A stretch of DNA of 64,000 bases from Sphingobacterium sp. SRCM116780 (GCF_021442025.1 NZ_CP090446.1:496001-560000); one strand, 5' to 3'; positions 50,836-60,352 are shown, counted from the stretch's first letter. Notes: generated from the sequence alone by a model not told the origin. Made by a program: numbers and translations.

Positions 50836-52004
50836 TGTATTGTTCCGTCCTAAAATAAGTTGACACCTAAATCAACTTATTATGAAAAAAGAAGAAAAGA
50901 ATTCACAAAACCCAATCCGATTGTCAATGCTTCACAGGTTTTTCACGTTAAAAAGTTGAAAAATAGCAAAAGTTAATACAGATATCCCGAAAAAACTTGC
51001 AAGGTGTTGTCAGGTAGCTTTATAAATCATATAATCTTTAACGCTTTTTCTCATTTTTGATAGCAAATTTAGATCTCTGAGAGAAGATCATCCAATAGAT
51101 CTTCTGTCTTCTTCAATCATTAATGGATTTTAGCTGAGTTTAAAATCCATAATTGTACCAATCAAGCTGATTATTACTTCTAAATCATACTCCTGAGCCG
51201 CGGATGAAGTGAGGATAAAGCAGGGATAAAGCATATGCTAGGCGTTGTAAAAGCGTTTCCTCGAGAAGAACCATCATAACAGATGATTAACACAGATAAA
51301 CTGTAGGTTAAGCATGTTAAGCCAATGCGTGTATATCTTGATGGCTATCTGTAGTATGCATGTAAGATGAGTTTAGAACAACTGCCAGTCAACTGTTTTT
51401 TGAGTAGGTTTCAGTTATTGTTTAGGTTGGTTCCGAAAGTGTTTCAAAACTGACTTGAATAGACTTTGATTGGGGAAAGAGTTTTACTTGCCTTGTTTTT
51501 GAAGATATATGGAATGGAGACCTTACAACTGTCACAGGTCGGGTAAGACACAACTGTAAATATATCGTAGTAAATACGAATAAGTACCGAACATTGTTGG
51601 CACTTCTATGGACTTTAAAGGACTTACATGGACTTCTAAGGACTTTTGATTGTAAGATACTGAAGGATTTAGCTGCCTGAAGATACAAAACCGGATCATA
51701 CGGAATTGTTGGGGGATACTTTTAAGCATGCAGTTTATCATCCAACTGAAAGAAAAGCTCTAAAAGATGGGCACTGATGAGATAGTTATACAAATATTCC
51801 CTTTTAAAAAAAACCGAATTCCTTAGTCATTCGAGCGCTCTGAGGAATCAGGTTTCAGTCTCTGGTAATGATCTTCCCGTTTTCCAGAACCGTCTTGATC
51901 CAGTCTTTGAGCACCTAAAAATTCTTTCTCTATCTTGATACGTTGGGGTTTTATTTCTTTTACCTCACTTTTTAAGCTTTAAAAATAAAAATATTTAATG
52001 AATA
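50836..52004. other. Decayed, gene-free accessory DNA with several hairpins
   Basis: About 1.2 kb without a supported gene. It starts with a perfect 10-bp hairpin AATAAGTTGA/TCAACTTATT (50854-50881) followed by a 22-codon frame MKKEEKNSQN that stops abruptly. This could be the end of an insertion sequence with a truncated transposase, though I cannot prove it. Further perfect hairpins are at 51082-51105 (AGAAGATC arms) and 51123-51150 (ATGGATTTTA arms). A 20-bp imperfect tandem repeat is at 51608-51647. A minus-strand frame at about 51836-51985 has protein-like composition but no start. Confidence 0.55.
51608..51647. repeat. 20-bp imperfect tandem duplication
   Basis: Two adjacent 20-bp units, ATGGACTTTAAAGGACTTAC and ATGGACTTCTAAGGACTTTT, identical at 15 of 20 positions. 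Each contains GGACTT twice. No function is evident. Confidence 0.6.
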
Positions 52005-52889
52005 TTATTTCCGATGTTCTTGCCGATAGGTAATGGGGGAAGAACCAGTTTGTTGTTTAAAATAACGGTTGAAATTCGAAATATTGTTAAAACCTGAGCT
52101 AGTACAAATATTGGAAACACTTTCATTTCCATCTCTTAAAAGTTTGCAGGCATGCTCAATTCTGACTTCAATGAGAAAGTCAAAGTAACTTCTTCCCGTA
52201 CGCGATTTAAAGTAGTGGCAAAAAGCATTTGGGACCATATAAACTATTGCGACAATATCAGCTAGTTTGATGTCTTTATAAAAATTATCCATTGTGTATA
52301 AGTAGATCCTACTCAAGCGTGTTTCATCTATTTTCTTAAATGGCTTGATATGTTCATTTTCAAAATTCTGGGAAATATCCTGGCTAGTTGCTATTTCATT
52401 CATCAATAACAACAAAATTGGAAGTTGTTCATATGTTTGACAGTTTTCTAATTGTTTCATTCTCTTGATAACGCATGTTTTTAATTTCCCATCCAGCTGC
52501 AATCCGATCTTTGCGGCGCTCAATAGCTTGTTCAGTAGCTTGTTTTCAGGAAGATTAAGAAAATCTTGTCCCATTTTGTTAGGGTCAAAATGCAAAGTAA
52601 GCAGCTCCAGTGGCACTGGAGTCCAGCCATGTTTCATGGCATAATCATAGTAGCGATTCGTTTCAAATTTAAACATGTGAGGTGTGCTTGCGCCAATTAG
52701 GATGATGGTTCCGCTAGCAATTCTTTTAGAAGACTGGCCTATTGAAAAACTTCCTTGTCCTGAGTGGATATAGATCAGTTCAAGTTCGCGATGGCTGTGG
52801 AAGCTGTTCAATGCATGGTAAACATTGGCGGTAGCTAAAGTGAACGTTGAATTTTCTGTTAGGATCGTCTGGCCAAAAAAATCTTTCAT
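52005..52889 (-). CDS. AraC family transcriptional regulator
   Basis: 294 residues. An N-terminal cupin-type sensing domain (HSHRELELIYIHSGQGSFSI near residue 31) is followed by the double helix-turn-helix DNA-binding domain at about 192-290, with KLADIVAIVYMVPNAFCHYF and the second-helix signature GFNNISNFNRYFKQQTGSSP. It is divergent from the phosphoenolpyruvate synthase gene with 125 bp between, so it is the obvious candidate regulator of it; the ligand is unknown. The pair sits inside the tRNA-Asn island. Confidence 0.93.
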   Translation of the reverse strand: MKDFFGQTILTENSTFTLATANVYHALNSFHSHRELELIYIHSGQGSFSIGQSSKRIASGTIILIGASTPHMFKFETNRYYDYAMKHGWTPVPLELLTLHFDPNKMGQDFLNLPENKLLNKLLSAAKIGLQLDGKLKTCVIKRMKQLENCQTYEQLPILLLLMNEIATSQDISQNFENEHIKPFKKIDETRLSRIYLYTMDNFYKDIKLADIVAIVYMVPNAFCHYFKSRTGRSYFDFLIEVRIEHACKLLRDGNESVSNICTSSGFNNISNFNRYFKQQTGSSPITYRQEHRK

Positions 52890-53014
52890 TTATATAATAT
52901 AAATATGATTATATATAATTATTAAATAAAATTATTAAAATAATATCATCTTGTCTTAATATTTAACAAATAAGTGCAAACAATACCCCATAACTTCGTT
53001 CAAAACAATTTATA

Positions 53015-55447
53015 ATGAACAATAACAAACTTACAATGCGTCTGATCGAGGCCTCTATTGGAGATATTGATTTGGTAGGCGGAAAAAATGCTTCCCTAGG
53101 AGAAATGTTACAGCATTTGAAACCTTTAGGGGTAAATATTCCAGATGGATTTATTGTGACTAGCAAGGCTTATTTTCAGTTCATCGCTGACAATAAGTTG
53201 GATCAAAAAATTAGAAATGTGTTGGAGGATGTTGATATTACAGATTTGCAGGAGCTGACCAGTTGCGGGAGTAGTATACGTGAACTTATTCAGAGCGGCA
53301 CTTTCTCAACAGCAATGGAACAGGAGATTCTTGCGGCCTATGAAGCGCTTATCGGTTTAGAGCATATGCAGCATGTTGGTGTTGCAGTCCGTTCTTCAGC
53401 TACCGCCGAAGACCTTCCTGAAGCCTCATTTGCGGGCCAACAGGATACCTATTTAAATATTCGGGGCCAACAAGAGCTTTTAAGGGCAATTAAAAATTGT
53501 TTTGCCTCACTTTTCACTGATCGAGCTATCAGTTATCGGGAAGCGCTTAATTTTGAGCATTTAAATATAGGACTTTCAGTATGCATACAACAGATGGTAC
53601 GGTCCGATCTAGGGGCTTCTGGCGTCGCTTTTTCTATAGATACAGAAAGTGGTTTCAAGGATGTGGTGATTATTAATGGATCTTATGGATTGGGCGAGCT
53701 CGTTGTGCAAGGGATGGTGAATCCAGATGAATTTATTGTATACAAACCTTTGCTAAAACAGGGTTATGCTTCGATTGTAGAAAAGAAGCTGGGGAGCAAA
53801 CAATTGCAGATGATCTACGGAGCTTCAGAAAACAAAACTGTGGAAGTGATAGATACACCAACAGAAAGTGCAAAGCGTTTTTGTTTAAATGACACACAAA
53901 TCCTTCTGCTGTCCAAATGGGTATGTATTATTGAAAAGTATTATTCGGATCTCATAGGGAAATGGTGTCCTATGGATGTAGAATGGGCTCTTGACGGACT
54001 GAGAGGTGATTTATATATCGTTCAGGCAAGGCCAGAAACTATTCATTCACGGAAGAAGACCAGCTGTATTACTGAATATATAATCAATGAAAAAGACCGT
54101 GCATCGCAGATCATATTAAGAGGGGTTGCCGTAGGGGATAAGATTGCATCTGGGAAAATTCATAACTTCAAAGGAGTCAGTAAGCAAAATATACATGAAA
54201 TCAACTTTAATCCTGGCGATATCATGGTTGCGGAAATAACTGACCCTGATTGGGAGCCGATTATGAAAAAGGCGTCCGCAATAATCACCAATAAAGGTGG
54301 TAGGACATGTCATGCTGCTATTGTTGCGCGGGAATTAGGTGTGCCCGCAATTGTGGGCTGTGACCAAGCAACAGAAACACTACTTACAGGACAGGAAATT
54401 ACTGTTTCCTGTGCTGAAGGTGATACAGGTTTGATTTACAGGGGAAGGATTCCATATAGTAAGTATGAGCATGATCTTTCAGACTTACCAGATGTAGGTA
54501 CGCCTATAATGATGAATATTGGATCACCAGATATCGCTTTTCAGTATGCGGATTATCCAGCAAAGGGGGTAGGATTGGCCCGCGAGGAATTTATTATTAA
54601 CAATTACATCAAAATTCATCCAATGGCACTTTTAAAACATCGGGAAGTGAACGACATCGAATTGAGCAGTTATATTAGCTCGTTGACTATCGGTTATGCG
54701 GATGAACAGAGTTATTTTATTGAAAAGCTGTCTTATGGAATTGCTAAGATTGCATGCGCTTATTATCCGAATAAGGTAATTGTTCGTTTTTCAGATTTTA
54801 AAACTAATGAATATTATAATATGCCAGGAGGAAAGTTCTTTGAACCAAAAGAGGAGAATCCAATGATTGGCTGGAGGGGAGCCTCTAGATACTATTCAGA
54901 TGCTTATAAAGAGGCTTTCGGGATGGAATGCCGAGCGATAAAAAAAGTTAGGGAAATAATGGGGTTGGATAATGTGGTGGTCATGATTCCGTTTTGCCGT
55001 ACTGTTGACGAATTGCTACGGGTTTATCAGGTGATGGACGAATTTGGTCTTAAACGGGGTCAAAATGGAATGGAAGTTTATCTAATGGCTGAAATTCCTT
55101 CCAATGTTATCCTTGCCGAGGAGTTTGCTCGTCATATTGATGGATTCTCTATTGGATCGAATGATCTTACCCAGTTAGTATTGGGGTTGGACCGTGATTC
55201 GGCCTTAGTATCTAGTTTATATAATGAGCGTAATGATGCTGTGAAAATGATGATCACGAGCCTTATTCGAACAGCAAAGCGGCAAGGGGTCAAAGTAGGT
55301 ATTTGTGGCCAGGGGCCATCTGACTATCCAGATTTTGCACAGTTTTTGGTTGAGGAGGGTATCGATTCAATTTCAGTTACACCCGATTCCTTTATGAAAA
55401 CAGTGAAAGCTGTCAAAGAAATTGAAGATAAATTGGTCGCATACTAA
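53015..55447 (+). CDS. ppsA: Phosphoenolpyruvate synthase
   Basis: 810 residues with the three expected domains: ATP-grasp (GGKNASLGEMLQHL near 23, RSSATAEDLPEASFAGQQ near 127), the swivelling phosphohistidine domain with His433 in GGRTCHAAIVARELG, and the PEP/pyruvate-binding barrel ending in SIGSNDLTQLVLGLDRDS and GICGQGPSDYP. It converts pyruvate, ATP and water to PEP, AMP and phosphate for gluconeogenesis. Full length and apparently intact, although its surroundings are decayed. The divergent AraC gene is its likely regulator. Confidence 0.95.
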   Translation: MNNNKLTMRLIEASIGDIDLVGGKNASLGEMLQHLKPLGVNIPDGFIVTSKAYFQFIADNKLDQKIRNVLEDVDITDLQELTSCGSSIRELIQSGTFSTAMEQEILAAYEALIGLEHMQHVGVAVRSSATAEDLPEASFAGQQDTYLNIRGQQELLRAIKNCFASLFTDRAISYREALNFEHLNIGLSVCIQQMVRSDLGASGVAFSIDTESGFKDVVIINGSYGLGELVVQGMVNPDEFIVYKPLLKQGYASIVEKKLGSKQLQMIYGASENKTVEVIDTPTESAKRFCLNDTQILLLSKWVCIIEKYYSDLIGKWCPMDVEWALDGLRGDLYIVQARPETIHSRKKTSCITEYIINEKDRASQIILRGVAVGDKIASGKIHNFKGVSKQNIHEINFNPGDIMVAEITDPDWEPIMKKASAIITNKGGRTCHAAIVARELGVPAIVGCDQATETLLTGQEITVSCAEGDTGLIYRGRIPYSKYEHDLSDLPDVGTPIMMNIGSPDIAFQYADYPAKGVGLAREEFIINNYIKIHPMALLKHREVNDIELSSYISSLTIGYADEQSYFIEKLSYGIAKIACAYYPNKVIVRFSDFKTNEYYNMPGGKFFEPKEENPMIGWRGASRYYSDAYKEAFGMECRAIKKVREIMGLDNVVVMIPFCRTVDELLRVYQVMDEFGLKRGQNGMEVYLMAEIPSNVILAEEFARHIDGFSIGSNDLTQLVLGLDRDSALVSSLYNERNDAVKMMITSLIRTAKRQGVKVGICGQGPSDYPDFAQFLVEEGIDSISVTPDSFMKTVKAVKEIEDKLVAY

Positions 55448-55450
55448 TGG

Positions 55451-55540
55451 ATGGAAGAGAATACGCTACTGACCGAAAACAATATGCAAAAATACATTGC
55501 CATGATTCAGTATTGCGAAATTAAAGTGCAAAAGGGCTGA
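55451..55540 (+). CDS. Short orphan reading frame after ppsA
   Basis: 29 codons beginning MEENTLLTENNMQKYIAMIQ and ending QKG, starting 4 bases after the ppsA stop. It has no recognised family. It could be a real micropeptide, but a fragment left from a longer mobile-element gene is as likely, since a tRNA-Asn remnant follows 17 bp later. Confidence 0.2.
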   Translation: MEENTLLTENNMQKYIAMIQYCEIKVQKG

Positions 55541-55556
55541 TTGCCTACCTGAATCT

Positions 55557-55573
55557 ACCCAGCTTCAAGAGCA
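55557..55573 (+). repeat. tRNA-Asn 3'-end remnant (attachment-site-like)
   Basis: ACCCAGCTTCAAGAGCA matches the last 16 tRNA bases plus the following base (GCCCAGCTTCAGGAGCA, common to all three copies) at 15 of 17 positions. Weaker similarity extends about 8 bases upstream into the T-arm. It is followed by a terminator, as the intact tRNA genes are. It looks like the displaced end left by an integration event. Confidence 0.6.
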
Positions 55574-55575
55574 AA

Positions 55576-55632
55576 GATTTTCAAGTCTGAAAATCCTTAA
55601 AACCCCATTTATAGCTATTAAGATGGGGTTTT
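55576..55632 (+). terminator. Two hairpins after the tRNA remnant
   Basis: GATTTTCA/TGAAAATC (55576-55595, perfect 8 bp) is followed by AAAACCCCAT/ATGGGGTTTT (55599-55632, perfect 10 bp) with a T-rich end. Confidence 0.75.
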
Positions 55633-55914
55633 TCTATAATAGGAAGTATCCTGCTTCATTTCGTCTTTTCAATAGCAAAAAGAGGGTGTATCATAAATCA
55701 TCATGCATCTTTTTTTGTTAGAATGAGTCTTCATTAGTCCCGATAGCCTCGCGTTTTTGAAAATTTTGAAAGGGAACGAGGTTGATAATTAATAAGAAAT
55801 AATAGACAAACATGATTAATTATCGCAATGAGAAGTAAGCACACATTCGAAATGAATTATATTTTTACTGTTTCATTTTATATTTACGATATTGGTATTC
55901 ACGACGAGACAAGA
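55633..55914. other. Gene-free stretch within the island
   Basis: No gene. A perfect 10-bp inverted repeat GATAATTAAT/ATTAATTATC lies at 55784-55824. AGAGGGTGTATCATAAATC near 55681 is reminiscent of an insertion-sequence end, without a matching partner found. Confidence 0.4.
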
Positions 55915-57258
55915 TTAAAATAGTTCCTTACCTTCACTGTCTAAATATCCAAAAGTTCCGTTTTTTGTTAATACAATAAAGAATTTATCTCTATCAACAG
56001 CTTTTATGAGCCTATACTTTGGGGTTATATATACCTTTGTATAAGGACAATATATACCAAATAAATAGGTTTCGCTGTTAAAAACATCCAAATTTCCGGG
56101 GTACTGATACCTACATATATATTTATTTTCAAATAAAACATCACCTTTTGGATTGATTATTTTCGCAACATTATCATTGCTTAAGCCAAATATAAATTCA
56201 CCATAAGGGTCTAAATACTGAAAGTTTTTATTAACAGAAATTGTATCTTTTGAAGTTTTACCAATTACGTAAAAAGTACTTTCATCCCTACCTTTTTCAA
56301 TTATATAATCCGTTTTGTAATATTCTTTAAAAGGATCAGCTTTTTCCTCAAACGGTTTGTAACTTCCAAGATGTTGCGCTGGCACATTGCCTATTGTTAC
56401 TGTTCCATCATTAGCCTTTAATTTATAAGGATAGTGCTAATATTCATTTTTGTTATTTAATACCAAATATTCATTTTCAGTAAATATAATATGCTTTTTA
56501 GGTTCATTAAATACCAATTTAAATTTTTCGTCAATTAAATTATACATTCCTTTCAATTTAACTAATGCATAATTAGCTTTAAATGGATAAATAGAATCGT
56601 AAACTGCATTCAATACAATTTTATTATCAAAAGAAACTAATCCCCATTTATTATTTGTTTTAAAAGGAATACAATTGTTTGATGTATTATTAAAATAAAT
56701 ATTTTTGTATTTTACGTGAAATTCATTCTCCATTTCTGTTTTAATCCTATCGAGCTTACTTAAATTAAAATGTAGATCACTTATTACATGTGCAGGTCCT
56801 ACAAATTTTAATTTATTGTTTATTAACATAAAAACGAATTTGGTTCTTATCGTTGTATCATTTAAATCAAAATAGGGTCTTTTATTTCTAAATACAATTG
56901 AAACATCGATAAAGCTTAATTTTTTTTGTTTATAACTGACTGAATCGAAAGAAACTATAGAATATATTTTTCCTAAATTTCTTTTTAATTCACTGTTATT
57001 ATATTTAATCCCATCATTTAATCTTTTGTAGTTAGTTTGTATTGTTTTTTCGTCTAACGGCTTTTTACTTTCAGAAATTGATATATTTTTAAATTCATTG
57101 TACGTAAGTAAAAAGCGACTATTGATTACAATGCTATCTTTTGTGTATTGTTCAGCAAAATCAAAAACTGTTTTTTTTAGATCAATTTGTGCGAAGCATT
57201 TTGTACTTATTGAAAGAATTAAAATTGCAATAAGAATAATGTTAATTAGGCTTTTCAT
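55915..57258 (-). pseudogene. WG-repeat secreted protein gene broken by an in-frame TAG
   Basis: One reading frame is interrupted only by TAG at 56437-56439. The 5' part starts at ATG 57258 with a signal peptide (MKSLINIILIAILILSISTK, then CFAQ) and runs 273 codons. After the TAG the same frame continues as HYPYKLKANDGTVTIGNVPA and on for 174 codons to 55915. WG-like repeats occur on both sides: KWGLVSFDNKIVLNAVYDSI before and GTFGYLDSEGKELF after. The whole would encode about 447 residues. The 3' part has no good start codon of its own (GTG at best). Codon use is very AT-rich. Probably inactivated cargo of the island. Confidence 0.8.
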
Positions 57259-57510
57259 AATAGAATTTTTCTTATCGATGAATATCTTGGTTAAAATAAG
57301 TGAAAAAAGGTATAAAATATATTCTACAATTTTAAGATATTTAGTGTTTATTTTAATAGTTACCCACATCATATATCTTTAGAGCAAGGAAACGCTATCC
57401 TATATCAGCTTGGGTAGGTAAACTTTTGAGCATTTACATTTATTCCCTATCATCACCTAAATCCCGTAATTTAGCCAATGAAGTTATAATTTAGTCTGAA
57501 AATTACGGAC

Positions 57511-57519
57511 TCAGGAGCA
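57511..57519 (+). repeat. Possible second tRNA-Asn 3'-end remnant
   Basis: TCAGGAGCA is identical to the last bases of tRNA-Asn and is followed at once by a strong terminator, the arrangement seen after the intact tRNA genes. Only 9 bp match, so chance cannot be excluded. Confidence 0.35.
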
Positions 57520-57521
57520 AA

Positions 57522-57553
57522 AAAAAGCCTTTCCATTTTTGGAAAGGCTTTTT
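57522..57553. terminator. Bidirectional terminator, 13-bp perfect stem
   Basis: AAAAAGCCTTTCC (57522-57534) pairs exactly with 57541-57553. It ends the S41 protease gene on the minus strand and could have ended a tRNA gene on the plus strand. Confidence 0.9.
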
Positions 57554-57557
57554 GCTT

Positions 57558-59111
57558 TTATTTTATTTTTGTTCTATTTTCGATCATACCCTTGAATTGT
57601 CCAGGAGAAAATTCTTTTAACTTTTTCAGCTGATTGGTCGATGTCGTTTTACTAGAAATTCTTGAAGAGCTATTCAGATAACTACCCGTTGTAATATAAT
57701 TGTAAGCGGCTTGTAAGGATTGCTCCTTTAAATTACCTAAAGCATAGGTGGCATCATCCCGAGAAGTTCCGTCAACAGTCATACCATCATAATAACCTCC
57801 TTCATTATTCGAATTTTTTGACTCAAACATACTCATATAGACATCATAGCCCCCAACTGTTAAAGGGAAAAATCCAACAGGCTTTCCATAAGTGTTTGAT
57901 CCAACCAACTTAACGGATAAATATGGCTTCAAACTGTTGATAAGCAGTTCGCTTGCAGAGGCAGTACTTTCTGTAACAATAAATACAATAGAATTAATAT
58001 TTAAATTTCCATTTGGATTAAATGTATAGGTATTTCCTGAAACGCTATAATCTAACTCACCATAATTTCCAGTTATTTTCGTTCCATTTGCATTCGTCGT
58101 TTCATAGGTTAAATACTTTAAATATTGCGTTTTTTTATTTTGCATGGTACTATTAAAATGTTCTGTAAACATCACTTTACCATTTAAAGAACTTGGTGCA
58201 ATTTTATTGGCAATAAATTCTGCAGTATTGAGATAACCCCCACCATTATAGCGCAAATCAATAATTAAATCGGTAACACCAGCAGTCTGGAAGTCATTAA
58301 AAGTTGTTGTCAAGTCAGCTTCCGTATGTGCTAGACTTGAAAATGAGCTGAAAGCAAAATAACCAATTTTCTTTGTGCCTTTAGTATACACACTGTCAAT
58401 AAGGACTGATTTTGTTTTATATGTTGTTTTGTTCAAGGTGAGATTAAAGGATTTTCCATCACTTTTTATTCCTTTGATAGTGGTTGATTCGCTATCAAAA
58501 AGCGCTTTGTTTAAGGAAGATACTTCACTGTTAAAGTTAGTGCCATATTTCACCCCATTAATGTCTGTGATGATATCACCACGTTGTAAGCCTGCAAGGG
58601 CAGCAGGGGAGCCTGGATAAGCCAACTGTATATAGATGTCATAGTCTGTCTCACTTCCATATAAGCCAACTTTAAGTCCAAAGTCTTTTCCATTTCCTTC
58701 TAAATCTAATGAAGCAAAATCATGCCTTCTGATAAATGAGGTACTACCAGTATAACTATCCTTGTCAATGTAGCTGTATTTTGTTTCATTAACATCGTCT
58801 TTATTATATTCGTAAGGAGATTGTGTAGCAGGATTTATTCCATATCGTGTAATAGCAAATAGTTCTTGTGTTAGATTTTCATATTCATCACTTCCAGTAC
58901 TATATTTGCGAGGATTAAAAACAGCATAAGTAGGAAGCTCAGAATTCCATAAATAAGCATCTTTGGCGTAATAGAAAAGTGAATCTGTTAATTTTTCAAT
59001 ACGACTCGATGTTTCTTTTGGGATTTCTTCTGTTACATCTTTTTTGCTACAACTAAGTATGGATGCTGCAAATAAGAGAAGTGTAGTTGTTTTTATAAAA
59101 ATTTTATTCAT
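57558..59111 (-). CDS. S41 family peptidase, lipoprotein with PDZ domain
   Basis: 517 residues. The signal sequence ends in a lipobox (AASILSC), so it is probably an outer-membrane or periplasmic lipoprotein. A PDZ domain is at about 150-220 (YPGSPAALAGLQRGDIITDI). The tail-specific protease core follows, with DLIIDLRYNGGGYLNTAEF and the catalytic serine in ESTASASELLINSL, then the lysine-bearing GSNTYGKPVGFFPL. It is distinct from CtpA. It ends in the island-side terminator, and its promoter region borders tRNA-Asn copy 3. Confidence 0.93.
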   Translation of the reverse strand: MNKIFIKTTTLLLFAASILSCSKKDVTEEIPKETSSRIEKLTDSLFYYAKDAYLWNSELPTYAVFNPRKYSTGSDEYENLTQELFAITRYGINPATQSPYEYNKDDVNETKYSYIDKDSYTGSTSFIRRHDFASLDLEGNGKDFGLKVGLYGSETDYDIYIQLAYPGSPAALAGLQRGDIITDINGVKYGTNFNSEVSSLNKALFDSESTTIKGIKSDGKSFNLTLNKTTYKTKSVLIDSVYTKGTKKIGYFAFSSFSSLAHTEADLTTTFNDFQTAGVTDLIIDLRYNGGGYLNTAEFIANKIAPSSLNGKVMFTEHFNSTMQNKKTQYLKYLTYETTNANGTKITGNYGELDYSVSGNTYTFNPNGNLNINSIVFIVTESTASASELLINSLKPYLSVKLVGSNTYGKPVGFFPLTVGGYDVYMSMFESKNSNNEGGYYDGMTVDGTSRDDATYALGNLKEQSLQAAYNYITTGSYLNSSSRISSKTTSTNQLKKLKEFSPGQFKGMIENRTKIK

Positions 59112-59224
59112 GATTTAATAACATAAAATATGGCGAAGAGGTCATCGATTATTTAATTTAATATTGCCTCTGTTGCATATGATAAATATTGTCATTATTT
59201 CGCGAATAAAAAAATTTAAAAAAA

Positions 59225-59256
59225 TTTGTGAATTCACTGAATTTACTATATTTTTG
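59225..59256 (+). promoter_or_regulatory. Promoter of tRNA-Asn copy 3
   Basis: TTTG at 59225-59228, a 20-bp spacer and TATTTTTG at 59249-59256 match the Bacteroidota consensus; the tRNA starts 46 bp later. Confidence 0.7.
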
Positions 59257-59301
59257 TGGCGTTAAAAGAGAAGGATACATAATTATCTTTCTTGAGAAGA
59301 T

Positions 59302-59375
59302 TCCTGAATAGCTCAGCTGGTTAGAGCATCTGACTGTTAATCAGAGGGTCGCTGGTTCGAGCCCAGCTTCAGGAG
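59302..59375 (+). tRNA. trnN: tRNA-Asn (anticodon GTT), copy 3
   Basis: Same 74-base sequence as copies 1 and 2, 8.5 kb downstream of copy 2. It is followed by its own terminator and then by a normal chromosomal gene, so it marks the right side of the accessory zone. Confidence 0.97.
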
Positions 59376-59384
59376 CACTTGGTG

Positions 59385-59411
59385 AAACCGGCTTAAAAGC
59401 CGGTTTTTTTT
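59385..59411 (+). terminator. Terminator after tRNA-Asn copy 3
   Basis: AAACCGGCTT (59385-59394) pairs with AAGCCGGTTT (59397-59406), followed by a T run. Confidence 0.9.
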
Positions 59412-59437
59412 TGGTTTATAATTATATAATATATACG

Positions 59438-60352
59438 ATGAGTTTAGTAGTAATGGGCACGGTAGCATTCGACGCTATCGAAACACCTTTTGGTAAAACA
59501 GATAAAATAGTCGGTGGTGCAGGTACCTTTGCAGCCCTTTCGGCATCATTCTTATATGATCACGTAAAATTAGTTGGTGTAATAGGAGAGGATTTTGGAG
59601 CTGATAATTTGAATATTATTAAAAGCAAAGGTATTGATGTAGAAGGTATACAAATAATAGAAGGTGGAAAATCATTCTTTTGGGCTGGAAAGTATCATAA
59701 TGATATGAATAGCCGTGATACCATTACAACAGAATTGAATGTATTGGAAAATTTTGATCCCATTATTCCAGAAAGCTACCAAGATTGTGAATTCTTATTA
59801 TTGGGTAATGCTACTCCTCAAGTTCAAATGACGACTTTAGATCGTTTAAAAAATAAGCCAAAACTGGTTGTTTTAGATACGATGAATTTTTGGATGGATA
59901 TTGCGATGGACGATTTAAAAGCTGTTCTAAAACGTGTTGATGTATTGACTATCAACGATGCTGAAGCGCGTCAATTATCTGGAGAATATGCACTGGTAAA
60001 AGCTGCAGAAGCTATTTTGCAAATGGGTCCAAAATATTTAATCATTAAAAAAGGAGAGCACGGTGCATTATTATTTGGGGAAGGTCAGATTTTCTCAGCT
60101 CCAGCTTTACCATTGGCAGAAGTATTTGATCCAACCGGAGCAGGCGATGCATTTGCAGGAGGATTTGTTGGTTACTTGGCAAAAGTGAAAACAATCAATT
60201 TCACTAATATGAAAAACGCCATTATTTTTGGGTCTGCATTAGCGTCGTTTTGTGTAGAAAAATTTGGAACTGAACGTCTGCAAACATTGACACAAGAAGA
60301 AATTGATGCTAGATTAAAAGCTTTTGTTGCTTTATCTAAATTTGATATTTAA
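59438..60352 (+). CDS. PfkB family sugar/nucleoside kinase
   Basis: 304 residues. The N-terminal GGAGTFAALSASFL motif and the C-terminal DPTGAGDAFAGGFVGYLA motif, with the anion hole and catalytic aspartate, define the ribokinase/PfkB family. ATG 59438 (MSLVVMGTVAFDAIETPFGK) is preferred over an ATG nine codons upstream because it aligns with the first strand of the fold. The substrate is not evident; similar proteins are annotated as adenosine or sugar kinases. It is convergent with the cytochrome b5-like gene, 1 bp apart. Confidence 0.9.
   Translation: MSLVVMGTVAFDAIETPFGKTDKIVGGAGTFAALSASFLYDHVKLVGVIGEDFGADNLNIIKSKGIDVEGIQIIEGGKSFFWAGKYHNDMNSRDTITTELNVLENFDPIIPESYQDCEFLLLGNATPQVQMTTLDRLKNKPKLVVLDTMNFWMDIAMDDLKAVLKRVDVLTINDAEARQLSGEYALVKAAEAILQMGPKYLIIKKGEHGALLFGEGQIFSAPALPLAEVFDPTGAGDAFAGGFVGYLAKVKTINFTNMKNAIIFGSALASFCVEKFGTERLQTLTQEEIDARLKAFVALSKFDI

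Noticed and set aside
51422-51741. Two minus-strand frames in the island
   Set aside because: Low-complexity translation of the GGACTT repeats, no family features.
51836-51985. Minus-strand frame of about 48 codons next to the AraC gene, protein-like in composition
   Set aside because: No start codon and flanked by stops; could be a fragment but nothing supports a named gene.
59411-59437. Nine-codon extension of the PfkB kinase
   Set aside because: It begins just after the T run of the tRNA-Asn terminator, leaving no room for a promoter and leader.
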